A DNA stretch of 64,000 nucleotides from Nesterenkonia halotolerans (GCF_014874065.1 NZ_JADBEE010000001.1:1488001-1552000); one strand, 5' to 3'; counted from the stretch's first letter, positions 11,153 to 20,905 are shown. Notes: generated by a model not told the origin, from the letters alone. Numbers and translations are program-made.

Positions 11153-12754
11153 TCAGCTGAGCCCGTCGTAGGTCAGCCGGCCGCCGAGCAGCGTGGCGGA
11201 GACTCCCATCTCGCGCAGCCCTGAGGCCGTGGGATCGGTCATCGTGTCGATCAGCGGATCGCTGTCCACCAGCACCAGATCGGCCACATCCCCGGTGCGT
11301 ACGTGCACCGACTCCGTGCGCGTCGCTGCGGCGAGCGCGGTCGCGGGGTCCAGCCGCTGCTCCGGGTGCCACGCGGTGCGCCCGTCCCGGCTTCTCCCCA
11401 CTGCGGCCGCCATCGCCACCCAGGGATCCAGCGGCGCCACCGGCGCGTCGGAGCCCAGCCGCAGCTTCACTCCCGCGCGGCGCATCGCCTCCAGCGGGAA
11501 GGCGCGATCGGTGCGCCCCGCCCAGAAGGCGTCGGCCACATCTCGGTCGTCCATTGCGTGCTCGGGCTGCACGCTGGCGGTGAGGCCGAGCTGGGCGAAG
11601 CGCGGGATGTCCTCCCAGCGCAGCAGCTGAGCATGCTCGATCACCCCGGGCATCCGCAGCGCCTCGAAGGCGTCGAGCACGGCGGTGTTCGCGCGGTCAC
11701 CGATCGCGTGGATGGCCGCGCCGATCTGGGCGTCCCGAGCCTTGCCCATCACCTCCTGCAGCTCCTCCATCGGCACGGTCTGCATCCCGCAGCTGTGCGG
11801 GTGCATCAGGTCCAGATCAGGGTAGGGCTCCCAGCACCAGGCGGTCCGCGTGTTCAGGGAGCCGTCCGAGATGACCTTCAGCGGCCCCATGGTGACCAGC
11901 CCGCGCTCATCGAGCACATCGCCGGTCTTCAGCCCCGCGGAGATCGCCGCCTCCAGGGAATCGGGCCACACCGAGACCTCCACGCGCAGCGAGTCGACCC
12001 CCGCCGCTGTGCGCAGCGGCCACTGTCCGATGTTGTCGGCGTTCTCGAACTCGACGATCCCGACCACTCCGCGCCGGGCCGCATCGACTGCGGTCTTGGC
12101 GTAGATCTCGTGAGTCAGCGCCGCGGGGTCCTGCAGCTGGTCCATCACGGCGAAGGACTCCCCCTCGCGGAGCAGCCCGCTGGCGTCTGTGGTCACGTCC
12201 AGTTTCGCCTGCAGCGCGGAGTTCAGCCACATGCAGTGCAGATCACCGCTGATCAGACCCACCGGAACGGAGCCCGTGGCTTCATCGAGGCAGGCGAGCG
12301 TGGGCTGATCCGGCCACAGCCCGTCGCGGAACCCATAGCCGACGACGACGGAGCTCGCCGCCGTCCGCTCATCGGCCAACGCGCCGCGGACCAGCTGGAG
12401 CACGTCTGCGGCACTGTTCGTGTCCGCGAGGTCGAGACGCTGGCGCTGGATGACCCACTGGGTGAAGTGGACGTGGTGGTCCCAGAGTCCGGGGATGAGG
12501 AACCGGCCTGCCGCGTCGAGGCTCGGGGCAGCGGAGGACGGGACGGCGAAGGACGGGGCAGCAGCTCCGTCGGCGGGTTCCGGGGCGGAACCTGCCGGAA
12601 CCAGCGCCATCACACGGCCCTGCGCGAGATGGGCGTCCAGAAGCGCTCCCCCACCCGCGAGGCGCACATTGCGCAGCACGAGCGGGTCAGGTGACGTGAT
12701 GGGAGCGCCGGTCGTCCCGGGACCCGAGACTGTCTGCATGTTCTGTCGACTCAT
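11153..12754 (-). CDS. amidohydrolase family protein (YtcJ-like)
   Basis: A 533-residue metal-dependent hydrolase of the amidohydrolase-3 type. The metal motif HxH is in LIPGLWDHHVHFTQW near residue 95. Later metal-binding histidines are in AAIHAIGDRANTAVLDAF and VIEHAQLL, and the catalytic Asp is in LRLGSDAPVAPLDPW. The C-terminus DLVLVDSDPL is the usual composite beta-sandwich end. It hydrolyses an amide or related bond of an unknown small substrate. Its ATG overlaps the stop of the upstream FMN-binding gene by 4 bp, so the two are co-transcribed. Confidence 0.88.
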   Translation of the reverse strand: MSRQNMQTVSGPGTTGAPITSPDPLVLRNVRLAGGGALLDAHLAQGRVMALVPAGSAPEPADGAAAPSFAVPSSAAPSLDAAGRFLIPGLWDHHVHFTQWVIQRQRLDLADTNSAADVLQLVRGALADERTAASSVVVGYGFRDGLWPDQPTLACLDEATGSVPVGLISGDLHCMWLNSALQAKLDVTTDASGLLREGESFAVMDQLQDPAALTHEIYAKTAVDAARRGVVGIVEFENADNIGQWPLRTAAGVDSLRVEVSVWPDSLEAAISAGLKTGDVLDERGLVTMGPLKVISDGSLNTRTAWCWEPYPDLDLMHPHSCGMQTVPMEELQEVMGKARDAQIGAAIHAIGDRANTAVLDAFEALRMPGVIEHAQLLRWEDIPRFAQLGLTASVQPEHAMDDRDVADAFWAGRTDRAFPLEAMRRAGVKLRLGSDAPVAPLDPWVAMAAAVGRSRDGRTAWHPEQRLDPATALAAATRTESVHVRTGDVADLVLVDSDPLIDTMTDPTASGLREMGVSATLLGGRLTYDGLS

Positions 12755-13422
12755 TCGGGGCCCTCGAGCTTCTCGGTGTTGAGCTTCTCGGTGTTGACAC
12801 GTTCCATCCGATCCGCGAGCGCCGGGCTGGAGTACGGGCCCGGTGCACGCAGCTGCTCGATGATGTTGCGCACGGATTCTGCGGGCTTGTCCTGGTTCAT
12901 CTTTTCCTTGGCCTCGAGGCGAGTGATGCGCATCCTGAATCCGACCGTCCCGCGCACGATCCGCTGGGCGTATTCACTGTTCTCCTCGGTGGAGTCGAGC
13001 AGGTGCGGGTCAGGCAGCGGCGACTCGAAATGTTCCACCAGTCGATGCAGCACCGCGAGATTCTCCGCATCCGAGAGCACCTCGGGCACGCCGTAGAGGT
13101 GCGCGGTCGCGAAGTTCCAGGTGGGCACGTTGGGTCGGTAGCCGTACCAGCTCGGAGAGATGTATCCGTGGGGTCCCTGGACGATGGCCAGCAGCTCGCC
13201 AGACTCGCCGTCGCCGCCCAGCCCGAGCTTGACCTCGTCCGGCCGGCCCACGTGGCTGAGCAGGACGAGCTCGTCGTCGTCGGACTCTTCGAGCATCACC
13301 GGGTAGTGGGAGGCGATGAGCCCTGCCGGGGTGTTCGCCACGAAGATGCACCACGGGTGCGCCCTGATGAGCTCTTTGATGCCCGCAAGGTCTTCGAGGG
13401 CGTAATCAGGGTTTTGGCGCAT
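12751..13422 (-). CDS. FMN-binding protein, PaiB family
   Basis: A 223-residue protein of the PaiB (FMN-binding negative transcriptional regulator) family. Typical parts are AHPWCIFVANTPAGLIASHYP near the N-terminus, LLAIVQGPHGYISPSWYG, VPTWNFATAHLYG and a final FRMRITRLEAKEKMNQD block. The fold is a split beta-barrel that binds FMN; enzymatic or regulatory function is unclear. The ATG at 13422 is supported by a TATCCT -10 element six bases upstream. The C-terminus carries a 15-bp tandem duplication giving VNTEKLNTEKL. It precedes the amidohydrolase in one operon. Confidence 0.88.
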   Translation of the reverse strand: MRQNPDYALEDLAGIKELIRAHPWCIFVANTPAGLIASHYPVMLEESDDDELVLLSHVGRPDEVKLGLGGDGESGELLAIVQGPHGYISPSWYGYRPNVPTWNFATAHLYGVPEVLSDAENLAVLHRLVEHFESPLPDPHLLDSTEENSEYAQRIVRGTVGFRMRITRLEAKEKMNQDKPAESVRNIIEQLRAPGPYSSPALADRMERVNTEKLNTEKLEGPE

Positions 13423-13428
13423 CCCACT

Positions 13429-13434
13429 AGGATA
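13429..13434 (-). promoter_or_regulatory. -10 element (leaderless) of the PaiB-like gene
   Basis: TATCCT on the minus strand is followed by six bases and the ATG at 13422, the same geometry seen at many genes in this window. Confidence 0.5.
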
Positions 13435-13479
13435 GGGAGCTGCCTCGACCGCCTCCAATTTTTCTAAGGATCCACGACG

Positions 13480-14991
13480 ATGCACTCCCGCGGGATCACC
13501 ACCGCTCCGGCGCCGCTGCGCCGTGAGGAGATCCTGGATCGGGCCGCGGGACTGCCGGAGGTCCACCACTACCCCAGTGTCGATGAGCTGAATCAGGCCT
13601 TCGCCGAGCTGGAGGCCGCGCATCCGGAGCTGATGGACGTCAGACAGCTCGGGCATTCACGCGCTGGGGACCCGATCCTGCTCTACACCGTGGACGGCGG
13701 GCCGACCGCTGAGTTGAGCGGCCTGCTGGCCGGGGGCGTGCATCCGAATGAGCCGATCGGCTCCTGGACGATGCTTCATCTCGCCCGCGAGCTGCTCCGT
13801 GATCCTGACCTTCGCGGCCGGCTGGGGGCCAGCTGGCACTTCCTGCCCTGCGCCGATCCCGATTCCATGCGACTCAACGAGGGCTGGTTCCACAGTCCGG
13901 GTGAGCGGGGTCGGTACTTCCAACACTTCTACCGTCCCGCCGGACCGGAACAGGTGGAGTGGACCTTTCCCTTCAAGTACAAGAGTGCGCACTTCGATGC
14001 GATGCTGCCGGAGACCCGGGCGCTGCAGCGCGCGATTGACCTGAGCCGGCCGGATTTCTACATGCCGCTGCACAACGCGGAGGCCGGCGGGGCGTACTAC
14101 TACCTCTCGGACGCGATGCAGCCGCTGCACGAGCTTCTCGGCGAGCTGCCGCAGGCGCTCGGCGTCCCGCTGCACCGAGGAGAGCCCGAGGGGGCGCATT
14201 TCGAGGTGCTGGCACCGGGGATCTTCGCCATGGGCACGCTCGAAGAGGCCTACGACTGGATGGAGGCCCTGGGGCTCGACCCCTTCCCCGAGGGCTCGGC
14301 GGGTGAATCCTCCACCGGATACGCGAGAACCCACGGCACAATCTCGATGGTGGCGGAGATGCCGCTGTGGAAGCATCCCGGCGCCGACGACGTCACCCCC
14401 ACGCACCGCAGCTACGCGTGGCTGCTTCAGGACCAGGCCGAGGAGCTCGCCGCGGCAGGAGAGCTGCTCATGGACCTGCTGCGACGCTTCGATGAGCTGC
14501 CGCGCCGGTTCGACTCCGCCGAGCCGCCGCTGCTGCGCGCCAGCCGCGCCTTCCTGCCGCTGCTGGCCCAGGCGGCACTGTCTCAGCGCGCCCGCGCGGA
14601 CGATGAGGCCTCCCAGCGTCTCGCGACGGTGGCCGAGGTGCACGGGGTCCAGGGCATCCTGCACATGCTTCGGCTGCGCTTCGGCGGCATGTTCCTGCGC
14701 GCGCTCCGCGACGCGGCGCATGAGGAGCCGGGCACAGTGAATGAGGAGACCGGCTCGGTGAATGACGAGCCCAGCTCAGCCGCGCGTGTCACGCCCCTCG
14801 TCACCGAGCTTGAACCAGTCTACGCGCGCTGGCTGGACGAGGCCCTCACCGAGGAGGCCGAGCTGCAGGTCATTCCGATCAAGGATGCCGCCGGCCTGCA
14901 ATACGGCTCGGTCCTGGCGCTGGCGGCGCATACCCTGCGCCAGCGCCAGGACCTCGCTGCGTCTGTGAGCGACCAGCGCGCCGAGGCCTGA
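13480..14991 (+). CDS. M14-family zinc carboxypeptidase-like protein
   Basis: A 503-residue protein with an M14 peptidase core. The zinc pair HxxE is in LLAGGVHPNEPIGSW near residue 90, and a later zinc His is probably in YMPLHNAEAGG. The family Asn/Arg region is DPDSMRLNEGWFHS, and a candidate catalytic Glu is in ISMVAEMPLW. The last 150 residues are helical, with a repetitive NEETGSVNDEPSS segment. There is no signal peptide, so it is probably cytoplasmic and acts on small peptides or amidated metabolites. It is divergent from the PaiB-like gene, with AAGGA upstream as ribosome-binding site. Confidence 0.8.
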   Translation: MHSRGITTAPAPLRREEILDRAAGLPEVHHYPSVDELNQAFAELEAAHPELMDVRQLGHSRAGDPILLYTVDGGPTAELSGLLAGGVHPNEPIGSWTMLHLARELLRDPDLRGRLGASWHFLPCADPDSMRLNEGWFHSPGERGRYFQHFYRPAGPEQVEWTFPFKYKSAHFDAMLPETRALQRAIDLSRPDFYMPLHNAEAGGAYYYLSDAMQPLHELLGELPQALGVPLHRGEPEGAHFEVLAPGIFAMGTLEEAYDWMEALGLDPFPEGSAGESSTGYARTHGTISMVAEMPLWKHPGADDVTPTHRSYAWLLQDQAEELAAAGELLMDLLRRFDELPRRFDSAEPPLLRASRAFLPLLAQAALSQRARADDEASQRLATVAEVHGVQGILHMLRLRFGGMFLRALRDAAHEEPGTVNEETGSVNDEPSSAARVTPLVTELEPVYARWLDEALTEEAELQVIPIKDAAGLQYGSVLALAAHTLRQRQDLAASVSDQRAEA

Positions 14992-15043
14992 CGACCAGCG
15001 CACCTGAATGTGACCAGCGCGCCGCTGCCCGACCCGCGCCTGC

Positions 15044-18000
15044 TCAGCGCGCCTGCACCAGCTCCTCCGCGAGCCGATGGAAGTCCCGCGCCGGGTTTCC
15101 GAAGCGGTGCAGCGTCATCGACACCGCCTGCTCCTTGACCCAGTAGCGCAGCTCGACCCGGCCGGATGCCGTCACCTCATCGGCGAGCAGCGCGACCTCC
15201 GGGCGCTCCGCCAGCTGCTGCTGGAGCTTGAGGTCCAGCGTCCCGACCATGCGCACCCGCACTCCGACGCCGCGATCGTGCGCGCCGTCGGCCAGCTCGG
15301 TGGAGAATCTGCGCGCAGACTCCTCCTGGACCCGCAGGTCCATGGCGCGCCGTCCCAGCTCCACGGCCTTGGCGGTCTTGCCCGGGAGGCCCGGCTCCGC
15401 CGAGATCTCCACGGTGGCACCCGCACGCTGCGCGGCGAGCAGGACGCGCAGCACCTGCGCGGCCGAGGCATCGACGCCCACGCGCAGCAGCACGTCTTCA
15501 CCCAGGTAGCGGAAGATGTTCGCCTCGCTGTCCAGCCCGGTGTGGTCCTTGGGCTGACCGAACTCCTCGTTCCACCAGTGCTGATCGTCTGCCGCGGCGG
15601 CGGCGAGCCAGGCACGGTCGGCCCCGGAGACCACCCCGGCGCTGACAGCCAGGTCCAGCAGGGACTTCACCTCGGGTGCAAGCGCTGCGCCTGCGGAGCC
15701 ACTGGTGACCGAACCGGCGCTCCCGGCGTCGTCGTCCTCCCAGCGGCCGAAGAGCATCACGTAGTTGGGGCCGCCGGCCTTGGAGCCGAGGCCCACCGAG
15801 GACTGCTTCCAGCCGCCGAAGGACTGGCGCTGCACGATGGCGCCGGTGATCCCGCGGTTCACGTAGGCGTTGCCCACCTGCACACGGCTGAGCCATTCGC
15901 TCACCTCAACTGGTTCCAGCGAGTGGATGCCGCCGGTGAGGCCAAAGTCGACCTGGTTCTGCAGCGCGATGGCCTCATCCAGGTCCGTGGCGTTCATCAG
16001 ACCCAGCACGGGGCCGAAGACCTCGGTCAGGTGGAAGAACGACCCCGGCTTCACGCCGTCCTTGATCCCCGGAGACCAGAGCAGCCCGGTGTCATCGAGC
16101 TGCTTGGGCTCCAGCAGCCAGGACTCCCCGGGCTCGAGCGAGGTCAGCGCGCGCTTCAGCTTGTCGCTGGGGTCCTCGGTGAGCGGGCCGACGGTGGCGG
16201 AGAGGTTGCTCGGGAAGTCCACGACCATGGAGGAGGCGGCGTCGACGAGCTGGCGGCGGAACCGCTCGGAGTCGTAGACGCTTCCGACCAGGATGCCCAG
16301 CGAGGCGGCCGAGCACTTCTGGCCGGCGTGCCCGAAGGCGGAGGTCACCAGATCGGCCACTGCCAGATCGCGGTCGGCGGAAGGCGTAATGACCAGGGAG
16401 TTCTTCCCCGAGGTCTCAGCGTTGATCTGCAGCTGCGGCTTCCAGGAGCGGAACATCGCGGCGGTCTCTGAGGCGCCGGTGAGGATCACTCGATCCACGC
16501 CGTCGTGGGAGACCAGACGCTTGCCGTCCTCACCCTCGAAGGGGTAGACGCCGTGGAGCACCTCGCGGGGCACGCCGGCCTCCCAGAGCGCGTCGAGGAT
16601 CGCCATGGAGCAGTGCGGGGTGTGGTTCGAGGGCTTGTGGATCACCGCGGCACCGGCCGCGAGCGCCGCGAAGGTTCCCCCGGCGGGAATGGCCAGCGGG
16701 AAGTTCCACGGCGGGGTGATCAGCACGAGGCGATCAGGGATGAAGGTGGCGTGTTCGACCTTCTCGATCTCCAGTGCGCTGTGCGCGTAGTACCGGGCGA
16801 AGTCGATGGCCTCGGAGATCTCCGGGTCGGTCTGCGCCACCGATTTGCCGACCTCCGCGGCAGCGATGGAGACCAGGTGACCGCGGCGCGAAGCGAGGAT
16901 GTCGGCAGCCCGGTAGAGGATGCGAGCACGTTCGACGGCGGGGCGTGCCGCCCACTGCTCGCCTGCCGTGCGGGTCTGGGCGACGAGCTCGTCGATGCGG
17001 TCGCCGCTGATCTTCTCCGGCAGCGACTGCTTCTCCAACCATCCGGGCTCCCCGGCACGCGCGAGCGCCTCGGCTGCCCAGCGCTGGTTCGCCGGCAAAG
17101 CGGGGTCGGTGTCGGGCTCGTTGACGAAGTCCGGCAGTGCGGCGTGCTCCTGCCCCTGAGGCGGCACGGTCTCGGCTGTGCGGTCCTGGGTATGGGCAGG
17201 ACTCGGTGCAGTATGCCCGTTCGTGTCCAGGATCTCTTCGAGCAGCTGGAGGGACTCCTTGAATCGCTTGGCCTCGCGCTCGAAGACCTCGCTGCCGCGG
17301 CCCTGGGCGTCGACCTCGAGCTCGAAGATGCCGGACATGAAGTTCTCGCTCGCGGCGTTCTCCTCCAGCCGGCGGACCAGGTAGGAGATCGCGACGTCGA
17401 ACTCAGCCGGGCGCACCGCCGGGACGTAGAGCAGGAGCTGGCCGACGTCGGCGCTCACCGCCTCTGCCTGTTCCGTGGCCATGCCCTGGAGCATCTCGAA
17501 CTCCATCTGCTCGGTGACGCCGCGCTGGGCGCCGAGCAGGTGGGCGAAGGCGATGTCGAAGAGGTTGTGACCGGCCACGCCGATGCGCACACCGGCCATG
17601 TTCTCGCTGGTCAGCAGCCAGTGCAGGACGAGCTTGTAGTTTGCGTCGGTGGCTTCCTTGGAGTCGCAGGTGACCTGCGGCCAGCCCGCGATCTCGGCGT
17701 GGACCTTTTCCACCGCAAGGTTCGCGCCCTTGACGAGCCGGATCTTGATCCCGGCTCCTCCGGAGGCGACCCGGGCGTTGGCGAACTCGGCAAGCTCCTG
17801 GACTGCTCCCAGCGCGTCCGGCAGATACGCCTGCAGCACGATGCCGCCCTCGTAGTGCTGCAGCTCGGGACGGGAGAGCAGGGTCTTGAAGACCGCGATG
17901 GTCAGGTTCAGATCGCGGTACTCCTCCATGTCCAGGTTGATGAACTTGGACCCCTCGGGGGCCTTCGCAGCCTCCTGGTACATAGGGATCAGCCGCTCGA

Positions 18001-18637
18001 CCACATAGTCGACGGTCTGCTGGAAGCCCCACATGGAGATCTGTGAGGCGATGGACGAGACCTTGATCGAGACGTAGTCGACGTCGTCGCGGCGCAGCAG
18101 CTCCACGGTGTCCTGCAGGTGCTTGTCCGCCTCGACCTCGCCGAGCACGGCCTCGCCGAGCAGATTGATGTTCAGCCGGTGGCCGTCCTGCTTGATGGTG
18201 GCGACGGCCTTGCCGAAGGGCTTGTCCCGCGCGTCGACGACCATGTGTCCGACCATCGACCGCATGCGAGCCCGCGCCGCAGGCACGACGACGTCGGGAA
18301 GCACCTTCGCCAGCGCACTGCCGGTGCGGATCTGCGCCCGATCCAGCGTCGAGAGCGTATCGGGAGCCAGCTCACCGAGTTCAGCCAGAGCCGAGGCGGC
18401 GGCCTTGGTGTCCTCAGTGCGGATGACCCGGTCGACGAAGCCGACGGTGAAGTCCAGACCGTTGGGGTGGGACAGCACGGCGGAGAGTCGCTGGGCAGAC
18501 TTGTCAGCCGCGGCGTGATTCTTGCTCGGCTTGGTCGAGCCTGCTTCCTTGGCTGGGCTGGGCTGCAGCCAGCGAGTGACCTTGCTGATGGCCGCCTCGG
18601 CGATCTCGGTGAGCTCGGTGGTGTTCACAGTGGACAT
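15044..18637 (-). CDS. putA: bifunctional proline dehydrogenase / L-glutamate-gamma-semialdehyde dehydrogenase PutA
   Basis: A 1197-residue enzyme that oxidises proline to glutamate in two steps. Residues about 130-460 form the FAD proline dehydrogenase barrel (DYVSIKVSSIASQISMWG, IKIRLVKGANLAVEKV, VRIGVAGHNLFDIAFA, SYLVRRLEEN). Residues about 530-1000 form the aldehyde dehydrogenase, with NFPLAIPAGG, the catalytic Glu region NAETSGKNSLV and the catalytic Cys in GHAGQKCSAAS. A roughly 190-residue C-terminal domain follows, as in long PutA proteins. No N-terminal DNA-binding domain is present, so regulation must be external. The divergent GntR/FCD gene 150 bp away is the likely regulator. The ATG is preceded by GAGG. 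Confidence 0.95.
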   Translation of the reverse strand: MSTVNTTELTEIAEAAISKVTRWLQPSPAKEAGSTKPSKNHAAADKSAQRLSAVLSHPNGLDFTVGFVDRVIRTEDTKAAASALAELGELAPDTLSTLDRAQIRTGSALAKVLPDVVVPAARARMRSMVGHMVVDARDKPFGKAVATIKQDGHRLNINLLGEAVLGEVEADKHLQDTVELLRRDDVDYVSIKVSSIASQISMWGFQQTVDYVVERLIPMYQEAAKAPEGSKFINLDMEEYRDLNLTIAVFKTLLSRPELQHYEGGIVLQAYLPDALGAVQELAEFANARVASGGAGIKIRLVKGANLAVEKVHAEIAGWPQVTCDSKEATDANYKLVLHWLLTSENMAGVRIGVAGHNLFDIAFAHLLGAQRGVTEQMEFEMLQGMATEQAEAVSADVGQLLLYVPAVRPAEFDVAISYLVRRLEENAASENFMSGIFELEVDAQGRGSEVFEREAKRFKESLQLLEEILDTNGHTAPSPAHTQDRTAETVPPQGQEHAALPDFVNEPDTDPALPANQRWAAEALARAGEPGWLEKQSLPEKISGDRIDELVAQTRTAGEQWAARPAVERARILYRAADILASRRGHLVSIAAAEVGKSVAQTDPEISEAIDFARYYAHSALEIEKVEHATFIPDRLVLITPPWNFPLAIPAGGTFAALAAGAAVIHKPSNHTPHCSMAILDALWEAGVPREVLHGVYPFEGEDGKRLVSHDGVDRVILTGASETAAMFRSWKPQLQINAETSGKNSLVITPSADRDLAVADLVTSAFGHAGQKCSAASLGILVGSVYDSERFRRQLVDAASSMVVDFPSNLSATVGPLTEDPSDKLKRALTSLEPGESWLLEPKQLDDTGLLWSPGIKDGVKPGSFFHLTEVFGPVLGLMNATDLDEAIALQNQVDFGLTGGIHSLEPVEVSEWLSRVQVGNAYVNRGITGAIVQRQSFGGWKQSSVGLGSKAGGPNYVMLFGRWEDDDAGSAGSVTSGSAGAALAPEVKSLLDLAVSAGVVSGADRAWLAAAAADDQHWWNEEFGQPKDHTGLDSEANIFRYLGEDVLLRVGVDASAAQVLRVLLAAQRAGATVEISAEPGLPGKTAKAVELGRRAMDLRVQEESARRFSTELADGAHDRGVGVRVRMVGTLDLKLQQQLAERPEVALLADEVTASGRVELRYWVKEQAVSMTLHRFGNPARDFHRLAEELVQAR

Positions 18638-18786
18638 CGGGGCCTCAATTCACGCGGTGCTGCGACTGCAGCTCTCGGGTAGCTCAATCTGCTGACTTCA
18701 AGTGTGGGCTGTGGCACAAGGCGCTGGCACGGTTCAGCAGAGATTCTCGGTACCACTTGAGTCAGAAATCGGCGATGATGATAGGC
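18638..18786. promoter_or_regulatory. divergent promoter region of putA and the GntR/FCD regulator
   Basis: This 149-bp gap must hold both promoters and probably the operator of the regulator. I could not pick out a clear -35/-10 pair or palindrome with confidence. Confidence 0.4.
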
Positions 18787-20232
18787 ATGACCACCGCCGG
18801 CAGAGGCCGCCCCCGCGTCCAGGACATGGCCGATGACATCGTGGCGAGCGTGCTGGCGACCGCCGGGGCCCGAGTGAGCACCCCAGATTTCTCCACGCGC
18901 CGGGTGGCCGAGCTGACCGGACTGAGCCAGTCGCTGGTCAGCCGATCCTTCAGACGCCTCCGCCGAGTCGCAACCCCGCGCGGCACGGAGGCAGCCGGCG
19001 TCGCTGAACCTGTTGTGCTGGCAGAGGTGAGCGTCCGCTTCCCACAGATCCTGGTGCGGTTCGAAGCGGCGACTGCCGCTGGGACGGTTGAGCCGGGGTC
19101 TCTGCCAGCCCGCGGAACGCACGCTGGCAGGGCCGAGGCAGAGCGCCGGGCCACTGCCCTGATGGCCGCGCTGCGTGTCTCCGAGGCCGGGACCTGGCGG
19201 GTGCGGGAGGCGAAGACGCTGCGCGACGCGCCGGACCCGAGGGCCGCAGCGGAGTCGCCGACTTCCCCCACCACGACTCAGGCACCCGAGGCACGGTGGG
19301 ACCCCCGTCAGGAGCAGAGCTGGGAGCAGTTCCTGGATCGCGTGGCCACGCTGCTCTCTCGCTGCGAACCCGGCCCGGACGCGATTCCGGGGGATCTGCT
19401 CGATCTCCTCGCACGCCGGGCGGGGCGCGGCCTTCACGGCACGCAGTGGCGTCGGACGCCTCACTCACGAGAAATTCATCAGAATTCTGACTCAACAGAG
19501 TCGGTCGACTCGGTCCTGATGGAACCCGAGCGGTCTCCACGAAACACCTGGTTCGCCCAGGTCGAGCTCTCGGTGACCGAACAGATCGCCATCGCGCTGC
19601 GCAAGGAGATCACGAACTCGGGATTCCGACCCGGCGACAGGCTTTCCCCGGCAACGCTTGCGGATCGCCTCGGGCTTCGCCGCACCGTGGTGCGCACCGC
19701 GATGCGGCGGCTGGTCGATGACGGCCTCCTGGACTTCGACCAGGGCAGCTTCCGCATTCCCGCCGTGACGGGGGCCGATGTCGTGGATCTCTACGCCGCC
19801 CGGCTCCATGTGGGGATGGTCCTCCTGCGGGCCTGCACGGTGCAGCCCCGACACAGGCTGCTGCCCGCGAGACTCGCGCTCGGAGCTGTGGAGGCTGCTG
19901 CCTCGCAGGGGACACGGTCCGATGTCGGTCTCGCGGATCTGCAGTTCCAGCAGGAGCTCGCCGAAGCCGCGGGGCTGGGGCAGTCCGCACGAGCCTTCCA
20001 CGCGCTCACTCTTCGGGTGCGGATGTTCATCGCAGTGCTGCAGCTGGACTACAGCCCAGCGGTGGAGCGGATAGTGAGCGATGATCGACGAATCCTCTCG
20101 GCGGTGCTGGCAGGAGATGCCGAGAGCGCGGTCCGCGCCTGGAGGCTCAAGCTGGACAACGCTGTGCGACACATGTCGGCGCTCGCCCCGGAATCCTTCG
20201 ACGCGGAGCTCTGGTCGCGGCTGAGCCGTTGA
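18787..20232 (+). CDS. GntR-family regulator with FCD ligand domain and an extra N-terminal HTH
   Basis: About 481 residues. The C-terminal half is a classic FadR-subfamily repressor: winged helix (EQIAIALRKEITNSGFRPGD, LADRLGLRRTVVRTAMRRL) followed by an all-helical FCD ligand domain to the end. The N-terminal half holds a second predicted HTH (RRVAELTGLSQSLVSRSFRRL, about residues 35-55) and a linker region of unknown fold. GntR/FCD proteins are usually near 230 residues, so this is roughly double. It is divergent from putA and probably controls proline catabolism. Start is uncertain: ATG at 18787 is preferred, but ATG 18775/18778 or TTG 18757 are possible. Confidence 0.8.
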   Translation: MTTAGRGRPRVQDMADDIVASVLATAGARVSTPDFSTRRVAELTGLSQSLVSRSFRRLRRVATPRGTEAAGVAEPVVLAEVSVRFPQILVRFEAATAAGTVEPGSLPARGTHAGRAEAERRATALMAALRVSEAGTWRVREAKTLRDAPDPRAAAESPTSPTTTQAPEARWDPRQEQSWEQFLDRVATLLSRCEPGPDAIPGDLLDLLARRAGRGLHGTQWRRTPHSREIHQNSDSTESVDSVLMEPERSPRNTWFAQVELSVTEQIAIALRKEITNSGFRPGDRLSPATLADRLGLRRTVVRTAMRRLVDDGLLDFDQGSFRIPAVTGADVVDLYAARLHVGMVLLRACTVQPRHRLLPARLALGAVEAAASQGTRSDVGLADLQFQQELAEAAGLGQSARAFHALTLRVRMFIAVLQLDYSPAVERIVSDDRRILSAVLAGDAESAVRAWRLKLDNAVRHMSALAPESFDAELWSRLSR

Positions 20233-20245
20233 GTGAAAGCTGGGT

Positions 20246-20803
20246 TCACCTCACCACGGCATAGCTCAGCTGAACCATTCCATTGCTGAATCGGTGTTCA
20301 TCGAGCAGGGAGAGCGTCACCCTCTGATCCGGCAGCATGCGCAGTCCCCCGCCGAGGATGAGGGGGCACACCAACAGGTGAACCTCGTCCACAAGGCCGT
20401 GACCCAGCGCGTGGGCGGCAAGGGTGGGGCCCTCGATAGTCAGATCCTTGGCGCTCGCCTCCTTGATCCGCTGCACCTCGGCGGGGTTGAACTCGCGCTC
20501 GATCCGGGTGCGGGAGGTCGTGGGTTCGCTGAGAGTGGTCGAATAGACGATCTTCTCGGCGGCGGTCCAGATCCTGGCAAAGTCTGCCGAGCCTGGGGAA
20601 TCTTCGGCCAGGGAGGGATCCGTCTCCCAGACGCTCATCAGCTCATAGATCTTCCGGCCGTAGAGGTAGGTGCCGATGTCCCGGGTCTGATCATTGATGG
20701 ACTCCATGACCTCCTCATCGGGCTCTCCCCATTGGAAATCACCGGCTCCGTCGGCGACGTAGCCATCGGCCGAGACGAGCATGAAGAAGATGAGTTTTCC
20801 CAC
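20246..20803 (-). CDS. dihydrofolate-reductase-family protein (RibD C-terminal domain type)
   Basis: A 185-residue single-domain NADPH-dependent reductase of the RibD C-terminal/DHFR-like group. Marks are FFMLVSADGYVADGAGDFQW at the N-terminus, TYLYGRKIYELM, and TIEGPTLAAHALGHGLVDE followed by CPLILGGGLRML. Its substrate is unknown. It starts at GTG 20803, fixed by AGGAGG five bases upstream. It ends 14 bp after the convergent GntR/FCD gene. Confidence 0.88.
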   Translation of the reverse strand: MGKLIFFMLVSADGYVADGAGDFQWGEPDEEVMESINDQTRDIGTYLYGRKIYELMSVWETDPSLAEDSPGSADFARIWTAAEKIVYSTTLSEPTTSRTRIEREFNPAEVQRIKEASAKDLTIEGPTLAAHALGHGLVDEVHLLVCPLILGGGLRMLPDQRVTLSLLDEHRFSNGMVQLSYAVVR

Positions 20804-20905
20804 TGCGACCTCCTGAGGGTTCCTCGCCGCTGCGCAGAAGTCTCACATGGTCGGGACCCCGCATGGAAGGCTGCGCGTCTCGGCGGCGCGACCCGGCCGC
20901 AGTCT

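Noticed and set aside
11303..12694. 463-codon frame antisense to the amidohydrolase
   Set aside because: It has no recognisable motifs, and the opposite strand carries intact metal-binding motifs.
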